From the NCBI GenBank assembly GCA_000149265.1, contig CH003379.1, positions 227,087 through 291,086 on the forward strand: a stretch of DNA of 64,000 bases, read 5' to 3'. The notes below the pieces were generated by a model that was not told the DNA's origin, did no database searches, and saw only the letters and a list, made by a program, of their open reading frames with translations. This document shows, piece by piece, positions 22,101-33,748 of this stretch. The stretch comes from Ciona savignyi. Its lineage: Eukaryota > Chordata > Ascidiacea > Phlebobranchia > Cionidae. How positions within the stretch are numbered: the stretch's first letter is position 1; every line of letters starts with the position of its first letter. Made by a program: the position numbers and the translations under genes.

Positions 22101-25100
22101 TCATGTTGGACGGTGTTTGATATCTTGGTGGAAGTGGATGGGGGGTTGATTTGTACTTTTGAGATTTGAGGATGATTGATAATGTGGGTAATTCAGCCCC
22201 ATGTTTCCACCATCTAGAAATGTCCCATATGAATGCCCGCTTTCAACGCGGTTGACTTTCCTAGCGACACCACGTTTTCGTGACGATTTATTTGAGTTCT
22301 TAGAAGCGGGTCGTTTGCGGTATTTCCGACTGTACTTAGCCAGCCCTCCAGTGTTTACTATCTTCAGCAACTTGCTGAAGTCTTTCTCCGTCACGAAACC
22401 CAGATTATTGTCCTGGGAAGAAGCCTCAAAGTCATTGAAAAGTTTGTTCCGGTTCTGCCTCATGATGTTGTACAACAAAATATCTTCTACGCTCACAGGC
22501 TTCATTAACGAGGTCTGCTTATCATGGTCGACATAGTTTCTATTGGCATCTAACACTAGCTGGCCTTCTGTCTTTTTTCGAAAGCCAGGTGAATTGCCGG
22601 GACTAAAATCATCGTTGTTTTTGTTTTTCAGTTTACTCTTGGTGGGTTGCTTTTTCTACAAAATAGAAATTGGTATAATTTTCAGAAATTTAAGAATTAA
22701 AATTTTCTCTAAATTTTTCTTTGAAGTTTTTCTGAAATGAAAATGTGATCAGATACAAATTTGCCATTTTTACCCACAGGAACATGATACCCTCACAAAA
22801 TCAAATTTTACCAGTATGACCACCTTATTACTGGTCAATGTTTAAATATCCTAGAAACACTGCCAATATAAAGTAGTATAGCAAGTAGGTTACACTCATA
22901 TTGTGTTTAATGTATTTGTTGCGTCAAACACACAAATTGATCTGGTATTAAGGTAAGCTATACTGGTGAAATATTTCCAATACCAACCATCCGTAGCATC
23001 TTTAATGGATAGGATATTCATGTTTATCCCCGTGAATGGGAAAACCGAGAGGGTTAACACACGAGCAATCGTCAGATCACCTCGCGTGTACCGTCGGGTT
23101 ACCGGAGCTATTGAAGTTTGTTGTGTATGATTCACACGTTCCTTCACTTTGGTAGAACCCATTAATCCGCTGGGTTCAGGCAATGTCCGTTAAGTGCCTT
23201 GCCCAAGGACACAACAGACTAGCAAGCGAACAGTTTCGCACCTGCAAACTTTCGATTGAAACTAGACCAGCCGGCCGGACATAAATGATAACCTACAGTT
23301 TTGTGAGGTACAGTAAAGCAACCTTTAAGAATATCAGGATTGATAGTATACTTAGGTTACAATTTATGGTATTCAGTAAAATATATGTGGGATAGGAAAT
23401 TATATTCATGTTTATCCCCTTGAATAAGAATGTAAAGGACGTTATAACACGGGCAATCGTTAAATTATCTCGCGTCCACCATAGGGTCAAGAGCTATTTA
23501 AGTGTGTTGTATATGATTGATATGTTTCTTCAATTTGGGAGAACGCATTAATCCGCTAGATTTAAGCAATATCCGTTATGTGCCTTGCCCAAGGACACAA
23601 TCCACTAGCTAGCAACCAGTTTTGAACCTACAAACCTTCGGTTGCAATGCGATACCCACCAAGCTATTTGGTCAGATATTGTAACATCTAACATAATAAC
23701 CTTTAGTTTTGTGAGCTAGACTGAAGTATATCAGGATAGTATACTTATGTTACTGATGATTATCATTAAAATACTGTTGTTCTTACCATTGGGTTGCTTT
23801 CAGGGATACTAGTGAGATTGAGGACGCATGTTGTTATAAACACCACGGCTGCTGCAGTATAGATCACTTGTCGATCTGTGGGGAACCACAGCCCCAATGG
23901 GGTTCCACTGGTCCACGCGACCCCACCACTGGCATACCCGAACGCACCACCGGCCCCTGATAAGATAGTGGGTGAATTGAAACCATTTTATTGTTAAATA
24001 ATCATTTAATAACACCCCTCTATCACTGCTTATTAGGATATTTTAAACCGATTTTTCCCGTTCAGCTGAATTTTAAGTTCAGAAGTCCATGTTTTTTTTA
24101 TATAGAATCCGTAGGGGCTAAGATGAATTGTGCACGCTAATAATTCAGTCGTATGCCAAATAATTTAATTTTATAATCTACGTTTTAATAAATGGCATTT
24201 TTTTCCTTCTTTCTGTTCTATAACTATGGTGAAAAGGAATTCTTTGTTTCTTTGAACCAAACAAGCCTAAAATAAATAGTATCATTTAGGCCATTTTAGC
24301 CCATATCGAATATATCAACTACATTTAGTTTTTCAAAGACAAATACATCTCAGTAAGGATGGAACACAAAGTTTTTATTTAAACCTTTTTAAATGATCAA
24401 ATAGCTGGAAACTGGTTTCAATACCACCATCTTCCTCACCTAACTTGCGCTAATAACAGACACCATGTAACTTTGCCCTATATACACAGCGTACCTTAAC
24501 GGATAACTAAATGACCAACAAAATGTCTGATAGATTTGTATGCTGGTTAAGTGCGTCGCCTTTTAGCCGAAGAGTTGAATATTCCAAACTAGTAACTAAC
24601 CAGTCGGTTTTGTCCTTGGGCAAGGTACTTAACGGACATTGCATGAACCCAGCAAAGTTAATGTCTTCTATTAAAATAAAAAAAAACGCTTGAATCATAC
24701 ACAACACCACTTGCAATAGCTTCGGTAACCCTTACGAATGGGCGCGAGGTGATCTGATAATTGCCTATGTGCTAACAGTCTTAACACCGCTTATGTTCTC
24801 TTATTAACGGAGATAAACATAATTATATCTTATTCTATCCTAACTAAAAAAATCAGCAAGATGCTGACTTTGCTGCTAACAACAGTGTTAATAAATGAAA
24901 TGCTAAAATTTTGTGTGGACAATACCCCGCCGAAAAAACAACTGAAGAAACTAGTTACCGGTGAACACAGCTTGATAGAACAAATTGATCTTTGTGTCTT
25001 CTTCATCACATACGTCCATGGCGTAAGCCCGGATCGGTCCTTCGATGAAATCTGCGCTGAAATCGAACAACACAACCCCCACTATTGTCACCGTGATCGC

Positions 25101-26828
25101 AGCAATTATCATTGATCTGGAAATTAAATAACGATGTTTTCTAAAACCATTGGTTTAATATGTTGATATTTTTGTTTTACAGCCAAGTTAGTAGGAAGAT
25201 AATGTTTTAAATCAGTGCTGGCCAACATCTCGTGTGTTAAACCCCTTGGTTTTCCTATTCAAGTAGATCAACATGAATATCGTATTTCTTTTACATTCTC
25301 TTTAGTAACCTGATAGTGGGTGTAGGGTAATCTGACTATTGACCGTGTGGTAACCTCCTTAACATATTCCACAGAAATAAAACATACATCCTGTCATTTA
25401 CCTTGGATCTGCAGTTCTTCTTCCGTTTATATTCGTGTCAAAATGCGAAACAATTTGTTCCCCGTTCAGGAAAAGAGTCATTCCTAGGATCAGTAGAATG
25501 GAAAGTGCTAGAATGAAGGGTCTTCTTCGTCCCCATCGACATTTGCACCTAAGAATAAACCAATGAGTATTACACAACATATGCCATGTATATATATATA
25601 TAGCTGTGAGTTTTTTAATTAAACATTTTTGTCTGATTTGTTACTTTGTACACAAGCTGTAAAACTGTCAATCGAAAGTTCATGATTTACTTTGCACTTC
25701 AGAACCCAAATGGGGACTCAACATATTATTATTTCACTCATATTCACAACTTTACAATCCATAATGGATAATGGTGCACAAGGTAAAGAGCTAAGTCATA
25801 ATAAGTCAAAATGAGTCAAAAGTTAAAGTGACTGATCTTAGTTTAGGAAGTAATCTTGCATTTTTTCAGCACCAAAAAAAACATGAGTATCCTACCCAGA
25901 GGAATCTATTTGGCTATGGTACTTTATAAACGGATAGACATCAATATAACATTATACAAGCGAATTCAAATCTATCCAACCTAAACCCAGGGGATTAATG
26001 GGTTTTACCAAATTAAAGAAATGTATAAATTATGGACAATACACTGCAGTAGCTCTGGTAATCAAACTGTGGTCTTGAGGTTACTTAGGATAAACAAATA
26101 TCCTATCCGAAATTGTACTACCTGTCGCTAAGATTCCCAACAATTGGCTGCAACACGAAGCCAAGTATGGGGCTGATGACCCAAACCAAGCTGTACAGAT
26201 TCGATGGCAAACCGATGCTCAGAAGGATTGGGGTTGTTAAACCTGCTTCCACGGCGTAGCAGAACTCTCGTCCGAACATAATCGCGCTGTTCATAAACAT
26301 CTGGCATTTGCTGCGCTTGGGAGGGATAACGGTTCGTCTTGAAGATCGGCTGAATGCTGAGAAAGCTGAGATGGTGGAGACAGGAACTGAGCATATTGAG
26401 TTTGATCTGTGGTTTCGTTTACGCCGTCGACGTGGTTGATTCATAGCGACCATATCGTTCTGTGGTTCCGTGTTTTGAACAACGTAACTTGACATGGCAG
26501 TGTTGGTTGCAGTTTGGTAGCTTTTCGCTTGTACAGCAACGTTGGGTGGAATTTCCAACTTAATCTCTTTCACTCCCTGTGCTAATACTGATGTTCCTGG
26601 GCTGTACGAATCAACAGCCTCTTCGACTTCAAAAACTCGTTTTCCGACTTTGACCTTCCTTGTTTTTCGGACAGTTGGTTCCTGTAGCGATTCCATGGGA
26701 TATAACGAAGTGAAATCACCCTGCTCTGCCCCTGTGGCATAAAACTCACTCCCATCGTTGTCAACTTCGTAACTGCCTGCTGAATGGCCTGCATTTGCGT
26801 CATCATAATCAACGACCTGTGTTGGCAT
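19122..26828 (-). CDS. SLC45-family (MATP/PAST-A-like) proton-coupled sugar transporter
   Basis: Nine exons: 26828-26122, 25548-25402, 25116-24959, 23956-23787, 22655-21978, 21549-21273, 20642-20438, 19947-19742 and 19325-19122. Phases agree at every junction. Family hallmarks are [20 protein letters not shown] (first helix), [32 protein letters not shown] and [15 protein letters not shown] near the C terminus. SLC45 proteins are 12-helix major-facilitator symporters moving sugars with protons at plasma or organelle membranes. The N-terminal tail is long (about 170 residues before helix 1). Exons 5-6 form a very large charged central loop, so the product is about 917 residues against roughly 530-770 in vertebrate members. 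The start is ATG 26828; an acceptor-like TTTAG lies just upstream. Two single-base frame breaks are in exons 5 and 7. Paralogue not assignable. Confidence 0.9.
19510..19720 (-). repeat. SINE family A copy
   Basis: Tail and core in an SLC45 intron; the tRNA-like head is truncated after GGACACAAC-like sequence. Confidence 0.75.
20203..20406. repeat. Inverted pair of SINE family A tails
   Basis: A minus-oriented tail/core (20203-20332) is directly followed by a plus-oriented tail (20333-20406). The two arms could form a hairpin in the SLC45 pre-mRNA intron. Confidence 0.75.
20494..20520 (-). other. Frame break in SLC45 exon 7 near a G run
   Basis: Exon 7 begins in the frame set by exon 6 ([25 protein letters not shown]). 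It ends in another frame that matches SLC45 proteins ([17 protein letters not shown]) and the phase of exon 8. The change lies within roughly 25 bases that include a run of five G on the coding strand. With one extra base here and one in exon 5, the coding length becomes divisible by three. Confidence 0.75.
20738..20895 (-). repeat. SINE family A copy, internally deleted
   Basis: Tail joined directly to AATCCGCTGGGTTCAGGCAA and the head; the middle of the core is missing. Confidence 0.7.
21093..21243 (+). repeat. SINE family A head
   Basis: GTCTGGTGGTTTAGTGCGTG and GGTACGAAACTGGTC boxes, then the 5' core; no tail. Confidence 0.75.
21645..21822 (-). repeat. SINE family A copy
   Basis: Core and head without tail, in the SLC45 intron between exons 5 and 6. 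Confidence 0.7.
22139..22146 (-). other. Frame break in SLC45 exon 5 at a C run
   Basis: On the minus strand the frame breaks at a run of six C. Upstream the frame is open through exon 5 and would stop 40-odd bases later. In the +1 frame from the run, an open stretch ([15 protein letters not shown] and onward) reaches the donor at 21978 in the phase required by exon 6. One missing base in the run would restore continuity. Confidence 0.8.
23009..23285 (-). repeat. SINE family A, full-length copy
   Basis: GATATTCATGTTTATCCCCG to the GACCAGCCGGCCGGAC end, close to the consensus of the other copies. Confidence 0.82.
23388..23690 (-). repeat. SINE family A, full-length copy
   Basis: More diverged than its neighbour at 23009; same orientation, ~100 bp apart. 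Confidence 0.78.
24535..24846 (+). repeat. SINE family A, full-length copy
   Basis: Head GCTGGTTAAGTGCGTCGCC, core, and tail ending TATCTTATTCTATCC; opposite orientation to most SLC45-intron copies. Confidence 0.78.
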
Positions 26829-28124
26829 CTTTCCTCTTGGCAACCACCTAAACTAAATAGTACAGAACAGAACACAACACCCATACTTGTTTAACGTTTG
26901 GCTTTTATATAATTTCAGTAGTGTGAAAAAGTTTGGTTGTATAATCTGTAATCCTGGTTTAATTGACTTTTCATTAATATGTGGAAGGAAATGTACTTCC
27001 TCTAGCATAAAGTCTCTTCACCAACTATAATCCTATTAATCCTACGAGGTCCATTGTGCTATTATCACGTGCATGCGTAATACATGACGTAGTCGGGTCA
27101 ATCGGAGTTACGAGGATATGTATTTATATTATATGTGTGTAGAAGTTAATTATTGAACTGGTTCGAATGCTGAAGTGTAATTACAAACAATCACTTACGG
27201 TTCGGTACAGGTTAGGTGAAACACCGACAAATTTCCCTATTTAAAGGGGAACTGAAGTCAATTTTAAGAATATCTTAATAAATGGAAAAAAATACGCTGA
27301 TTTCAAAAATCAAATCAGTTTCTTCCAATATTGTTTTGTTAATGAGTTATGAGCAAATATGCATTTCATTTTATGTTAGGGGATTTCCCGTATTACGTCA
27401 TTGACGTTGTTGAGATTTCGTGCCTATATGCATTGTATACAATCATGTGCCAGTTTAGAGGTGAGTTAGTAAAAGAAGCGCCTGCAGAAGCGTTGTATTT
27501 TCGTTTTTTTTATGAAGACTTAGCATAACACTTGTCATATAGCCTTACTGAACCAATGTACATGGTGACAGCTTACTGTAAGCGTGGTCATTAAGGCCTG
27601 CACGGTCCTGGACCTAAGCTGAATGCCGAGGTATACAGGTCTCGTATTTAAATGACTTTAGAATAATAAGTCTTAGCAATTTATATCATAAATCATAAAA
27701 GTGAAGACAGAACAAGAAAACTAGAACAGAATGCATTAAACTGTAACTGCCAGCAATTTATAGAAATAAACCAGCCATCAAGCAAAGGCTAGACTATGCG
27801 GTGGGAAAAGCCTATTTCTTTCATGGTTTACCTTGGCTGTTTGTATAATGTTTTGCTGTTGTGTATGTGGTGCATTTAATATCTGCTGTTATTGAAACTG
27901 AGCATTAGCCTACTGGTTGAGAATACCACTTATTGCATAAACCAGTTAACTAATCCACAGTAGCCAATGTGTAGTCCGACAATAAGTACACAGCAAGCAC
28001 TCAGATGCGTAAGTGAAGAATATATATAATAGATCTCTACTTAACTACACACTTTTCCAATTTTAGTTCTTTTTATTAGATATTGTAAAATGCCTAAAGT
28101 TAAGCCACTGAGAAGAAAGGAAGA

Positions 28125-28508
28125 GTGATTGGAGCATATTGTTTTGCTTCAGGATGTAGAAATTCCTATTACAGCACACGAAATTCCAATCCACCTGTAC
28201 TCTTTCATCGATTTCCTCACAACGACAAAAAACGGATAAAGCAATGGATACAACAATGCAAGCGTTCTAAACTACCTGGAAAAAGAACCGCAGTGTGTAG
28301 TGCACATATTTGTGACAAGGATTATCATAGTAAAATTGTATTTGACTCCAATGAAGTGGCCAAGATGATAAAAACAAACCGCTTGGTGAAAAATACAGTT
28401 GCAACCATTTTTAATTTTTCTGATTATGATTTTAAACATAGTGATCAACCCAGTACATCAAGTGCAACTTCAAGAACTTCTTTATCCAAGCAGATAATTG
28501 AAAAATAA
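28125..28508 (+). pseudogene. THAP-domain reading frame in the nested element (start broken or spliced)
   Basis: The frame encodes YCFASGC, a conserved W in IKQWIQQCKR, then CSAHI, matching the C2CH zinc pattern of THAP DNA-binding domains. It ends IIEK and a stop at 28508. It has no ATG at the expected place: the nearby ATG at 28090 begins a frame that stops after 12 codons, one base out of register. A spliced leader exon or a frameshift would explain this. THAP domains bind transposon ends. No transposase domain follows. Confidence 0.6.
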
Positions 28509-28514
28509 GGGCTT

Positions 28515-28778
28515 TTAATAATGCAAGTCCAGTCTGGCGTTATTTTGTGCACAAATGCATGTACATTCATGCAGCATAAACATTCTTGCGGTGTGTCCAT
28601 AAGAATACATTTTTTTGCAACCGCACCAAGTCATGTCAATAGGTAATGTTTCTAAATAAACATTTTCTTCTATGGGGCTTGCATCTTCAGAGATACTTTC
28701 AGACGTTTTCCTTGGTTTAAACGCATATGACTGAATTTGTGTTGTTTTATTTTGTACAATAAAATTCTTTCATCCATG
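28515..28778 (-). pseudogene. Cys-rich frame (WCxC motif) on the minus strand of the nested element
   Basis: About 87 codons are open on the minus strand, containing DMTWCGCKKMY and CTCICAQNN before a stop. The W-C-x-C start and later C-x-C resemble the small cysteine domain found beside THAP transposon genes, but several expected residues are absent and no start codon is evident. It is tentative and probably decayed. Confidence 0.3.
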
Positions 28779-29463
28779 CCAGAATGCTGAAAACTGTCAT
28801 CCATTTTAGTGTTACAACATTAACTTAAATTTACCCTAGAAATAAAGAAAACAAAAGAAATTTGTTAAAACTTCTATGCATATGTATACCAAATCTCTCA
28901 CACTCTCAGTTTGTAGCCTAGGGGTTGATAATAACATTGCTAGTCTACGTTGCAGATTATGGCTATATATTGAAAAGCAACAATCATGAAAGAAATAGGC
29001 TGTTCCCGCACTGCATAGTCTGATCTTTGATTGATGGCTGGTTTATTTCTATAAATTGTTGGCAGTTACAGTTTACTGCCTCCTGTTCTAGTTTTCTTGT
29101 TCTGTCTTCACTTCTATGATTTATGATATAAATTGCTAAGACTTATTATTCTAAAGTCATTTAAATACGAGACCTGTATACCTCAGCATTCAGCTTAGGA
29201 TCCGGGACCGTGCAGGCCTTAATGACCACGCTTAAAGTAAGCTGTCACCATGTACATTGGTTCAGTAAGGCTATATGACAAGTGTTATGCTAAGTCTCCA
29301 TAAAAAAACGAAAATTCAACGCTCCTGCAGGCGCTTCTGTTACTAATTCACCTCTAAACTGGCACATGATTGTGTACAATGCATATAGACCAAATTTCAG
29401 ACACGCTTGAGTGAACACTGCGCGCGCAGACTGTTAGGCAAAACAATTACCGGCCACTGTTGA

Positions 29464-29521
29464 TAGTTACCGATTTTTGAACATAGTTACCGATTTTTGA
29501 ACATAGTTACCGATTTTTAAA
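29464..29521. repeat. Three tandem copies of a ~20-bp motif before the transposase start
   Basis: ATAGTTACCGATTTTTGAAC is repeated three times (the last copy truncated to TTTTTAAAA), ending 1-2 bases before the ATG at 29523. Subterminal repeats of this kind often bind transposase; here they may also be promoter elements. Confidence 0.85.
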
Positions 29522-29522
29522 A

Positions 29523-31270
29523 ATGCCGAGAAGTTGTTGTGCAGTTGGTTGTACCAACAGACACCAAAAAGACTCGAATGTAAAATACTACAGAATACCG
29601 TCAGGAAAATCACCGTTTGAACTAAATAGAAGACAACTTTGGTTACAAGCTATAAAAAGAGAAAACTGGAAAGAAAATGAAATAAAAAATGCCACTTTAT
29701 GCAGTCAACACTTTATATCAGGTTTATTTTACTTTGCAATTTCTTGTGTGTACTGTGCTAAAGTAGGTACACTTATGTTTTCCTCAAACCTTAGCCAAGC
29801 GTACCGCATGCATGATATTAACAGGCCTTAAAAATATCTTACTGGTACCAGTACTTAAAAGTCAGTAAGACTACAGAACTTTCTTTATTGATTAGTAATG
29901 TACTATTAACCTATAGGCTTATATTTATTTTCCTTTCTATTAGGAGAACGATCCAACGATCCAGCCAGTCCGGACTTTGTTCCAAGTTTATTTGCATATA
30001 CCAACAGTAGTGACAAGGGTGAAGAAAAAATACAACGATTTAAACGGTAAGTTATCTAAATAATGATAAGCATAAACGAATAAATAAATGTTTATTTTAA
30101 CAAAGATTGCCAAAATAATTTTAAACTGATTTCTAGACATGCTAAAAGAGAGAGTTATCCGGCTGGTAAATTGGCCAAAATGGATGATATTCCGGTTGAG
30201 AAAGCATCCTCTTCAACAGGTATTTAGTATAAAACACGTAAATACTTTTTTAAATAGTTAACATGTAAATACTTTTAGCTGTGAGAGTTGAAGATGATGA
30301 AACAAGCCTGCTTCATTTGGACATTTGTAATTTAAAAAAAGAAATTGAAAAATTAAAGAAACAAAACGAAATGTTAAATAATTCAGCTGATATGGTAAAA
30401 TTTAGTTTTCGGTCTATTAAGTCTGATTTAAAACGGATAAAGTTTTTTACTGGTTTAGATAATTGTGAAGTTTTTATGTGGGTACTTCAAATTTGCAAAC
30501 AGCACATATCAACTGTCAGTAGCAGTTTATCATGGGAGGATCATCTTTTGATTGTTTTAATGAAAATACGACTGGGAAGTTTAAATTTGGATCTTGCTAC
30601 TCGTTTTTCTATTCCTGTTGCTTATGTGTCTTCTATTTACAAAATGTGGATACCAGTTCTTTCCAGTGTTATGTCCAATTTAGTTGTATGGCCTAGTCGA
30701 TTGGCTGCTAGACAGCACTTGCCAGAATGCTTTAAAATCAAATTTCATAATTGTCGTTGTATAATTGATTGCACAGAAATTTTTATAGAAAGACCAAGTA
30801 ATCTTACTGCTCGCTCTCAAACATGGTCAAATTACAAGCATCATAACACTGTGAAGTATCTAATTGGCATTACACCAACTGGGTCCATTTGTTTTCTGTC
30901 TAAAGGTGCGGGAGGGCGAATGTCGGATAAAGAAATAACCATACAATCTGGCTTCATTGAAAAATTAGAACGGGGTGATCAAATTTTAGCAGATAGGGGA
31001 TTTTTGATATCACATGAAGTCGCAACTGTGGGGGCTCATTTAATTATGCCAAGTTTCACAAAAAATAAAAAGCAATTATCCAAAAGGGAGGTAGACTCGT
31101 CAAGGCAGATAGCCCGAGCACGCATTCATGTGGAAAGGGTTATTGGCAAACTTAAACAGAATCGTATTCTACAATCGATAATACCTATCAGCATGATAAA
31201 GCAACTTGATGACATTATGATGATTGCTGCTGGAATTACTAATCTGCATAAATCTATTGTTCCTTTGTAG
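29523..31270 (+). CDS. THAP-domain DDE transposase (ISL2EU type)
   Basis: Four exons, 29523-29721, 29944-30046, 30137-30219 and 30279-31270, give about 458 residues with consistent phases. Residues 1-80 are a THAP zinc finger: MPRSCCAVGC, a conserved W, CSQHF, and PDFVPSLF in place of the usual AVPTIF. A coiled segment (LKKEIEKLKKQNEML) follows. A DDE_Tnp_4-like catalytic core comes next, with the triad at IIDCTEIF, QILADRGF and RIHVERVIGKLK. All three acidic residues are present. The protein would bind the element ends through THAP and cut and join them. It converges with the YqaJ gene inside the same element. No premature stop was seen, so it could be active. Confidence 0.88.
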
Positions 31271-31320
31271 CCTAAATGTATTATTATATGTTGTTTCAGC
31301 AAAAAAAAAAAAAGCAACAT

Positions 31321-31429
31321 AACACTGTTCATTTTGAGGCGTTTCAGGCGGTATTTATTCCATTTTCTAATAAATTTGATTGAAAATGGAATAAAGTACT
31401 TTCTGAAATGTCTCAAAATGAACAGTGTT
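31321..31429. repeat. 109-bp imperfect palindrome between the two convergent transposon genes
   Basis: Arm AACACTGTTCATTTTGAG at 31321-31338 is perfectly repeated inverted at 31412-31429. Inner parts (TTTATTCCATTTTC / GAAAATGGAATAAA) also pair. It sits about 50 bp after the transposase stop and 217 bp from the YqaJ stop. It could be a shared transcript-end hairpin or a small inserted palindromic element. Confidence 0.85.
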
Positions 31430-31645
31430 GTTGGCCTTTCCTTTTTTTGCTTAGACTACCTTACAAATCCTTGCTACACAGAAATGTTGTTGTTTTAAGT
31501 TGTATAGTTCTGCTTATTTTACATATTTTGTTTTTATACCGTACTGTGCCTATATCTTAAAAATAAAAATGCCAACATGTTTTAGTTATTGTCAATTTAA
31601 TAAAAACGCATCAAAAAACATCAAGCAATAAATCAAAACAATCCA

Positions 31646-33748
31646 TTACTCGGCTGAACAACCGCTGCAGACCCATTTGCCAACTGGTGCCCTTTTTAAG
31701 CCTACACAGCAATAATGAAACCACTCGAATGCACAATTTTCTGCCTCACAACCTATCATTTTGCCAAACCCTGGTCGTCTGCAGTGACAATAAATCTTTC
31801 CTTCATCAATATTTTCCCCCTTTCTGGTCAAAACTTCGGGTAAAACATTGCTTACATAGAAAGTGGTGCACTTACTAAAAATTTCATTTATATATACTTC
31901 ATCTCGCTCTATTCTGGATACATGGAAATCTCCTGTACACCATACAACAAAATCACAATAATTAGCTTTACAAATCATCATTTGACCCTGAATTTGTGTG
32001 TAGTAAGAATGGGTCCTTTTTAGCTCAAGGTTTTCATCTAAGCAGAATAACTTGCTCAACTTAACAGCTTCAATGATGCTCATATTACAACTAGTAAAGG
32101 GACACTTAATTTCCAGTACACCCTTACCACAGCAATTACAGTTAACAATACCATCAGGAGAAGCACCTAAATATACACATGCTGGGCTTACATTAAGCCC
32201 AGAAAGGGTACACGAAAAATTATTGTGATGTAATTTGATTTGATTAAAATATTTCACACGGGCTTCACTTTCATGCTCAATTCCCCATTTCATTGCACTT
32301 GTACACACGCCAGAGCTATAACCCATAACATCTCGAACAACTTGAACTGGATTAGTACCTTCCTTCATTTTGACAATTCTGTGCATATTACTTGCAGTGA
32401 TTCGGCCAAATCGGTGTTCATGCCATGCTGAACTATCTGCTTGCTCTCTGGTTATCTTTTCCAAATGTAATAATTGCTCTGGTGTGTATAGGCTGGATAT
32501 ATCCTTGAAAACCTCAGCACATTTATTTTTTAACTGTTCAATTGGCATATCTTGATTTCTTATATTAAATAAATATGTGAGTGGCTCAACAATCCTCAAA
32601 CCTCTGTACTGTACTATTACTTTCATTGCATGATCTTTCCTGTAATATGGTAGGTAAGTAAATAAGGTGCACCAATAAAATAAGCATTTCACAAAACATA
32701 AAAAAATCATACACTTACCGGTACCGGTAGTCCACGAAATAAACATTTGCTTTTAGCACTATATATATATTTATATATACATTTTTACCATGCAAGTGAA
32801 CACAACAGCACTTTTCTGGATTTTCCTTAGACAAGCCCAATCATTAGACGAAAAATTGATTACAGGTCTTTGTTTTGCAGGAGTAGCTTGATTTTCCATA
32901 CAAATTGAATCACGTTTTGGTTTTTTAAAATTGATGTCCTCTAAAAATGCGGGTGCAGTCTAAAATAACATTGTGTTAATGAGCAATACAAATACTACTG
33001 TACTGATATTTAAAAATTGTAAGTTAGTATAACGCTACATATTTAAGCAATTGGAATTTTCAAGTAATGTGTATATAATATATATAGGTATAAACTATAT
33101 ATCATGTACCAAGTACCTTAGATGGTTTAACAACATTCCAAGTGCATCCTTTACTTGTTGAAGCCACTTCTGTCAACCCCATACGCACAGCTGCTTCGAC
33201 AGTATACATTATTGCTGCGACATGGGAACAAGCTGATCCAAGTCTAAACGAAATGTTGAAACATAGTTAAAAAAAGAAAGCTATGTGTCACCTATAATTA
33301 AAATCAATGGTGAGAAATTAGCTTACCCTGCCATACAAGTGCAGTTTGCAGTGAGGATTGTTGTATTTTCCTTATGTAAACATATCCAGGCATCATACAT
33401 TTTGTCACTTCGCTGACTTGGCCGAACAAAAGATCTAATGAAGCAGTACTTGCACTGTTCATTTACATTGTGATAAAAACATTTTTGTACGTGACCACAG
33501 GTAAAAAAATTAAACGCTTCCAATGATTTCTTTGCTTTTAATGACTCATGGGTGTATTCACTGGGTGTTTCAATAAGGTAGGTATACATATCGGAATAGT
33601 GCATATTTGGCCATGCTTCAAGAGAATCAGTCCATTCATTTTGGGGCAATTCATATGGATCTGGTAGCTGTATGCCATCACTGGTTAACAATTTTTTGAG
33701 GTAGTGTAGCCGATCAGTAGATGACAAAACTTTAAAATATTCAGACAT
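31646..33748 (-). CDS. SWIM-YqaJ nuclease-PHD protein of the ISL2EU-type element
   Basis: Exons about 33748-33327, 33243-33117, 32959-32789 and then a last exon starting near 32630 and ending at the stop at 31646. The exon 3/4 junction is not settled in phase. Exons 1 and 2 join into a SWIM zinc motif, CTCMAGLGSACSHVAAIMY. The last exon holds a YqaJ-type exonuclease core: HEHRFGRITAS, GASPDG and VLEIKCPF, with GxxxD and ExK active-site residues intact. It ends in a PHD-like finger (CHCRRPGFGKMIGCEAENC, then HYCCVGL..WVCSGC). ISL2EU elements pair such a nuclease with the transposase; its exact role in transposition is not established. Confidence 0.85.

Larger units (their letters stand above)
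27429..29383. mobile_element. Nested long-inverted-repeat element encoding a THAP protein
   Basis: Inverted arms 27429-27822 and 28989-29383 (~395 bp, only scattered mismatches) start TGCATTGTATACAATCATGT and TGCATTGTACACAATCATGT. The element interrupts the left repeat of the outer transposon. The uninterrupted sequence CCTATAGACC is seen in the right repeat, whereas here TATA occurs on both sides (27425-27428, 29384-29387). The target duplication is therefore TATA, or TA if the arms start TATG. Inside are a THAP-like frame (+) and a short Cys-rich frame (-). No DDE transposase is visible, so it is probably non-autonomous. The superfamily is not determined. Confidence 0.85.

Noticed and set aside
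22201..22536. 111-codon plus-strand frame
   Set aside because: Antisense shadow of SLC45 exon 5.
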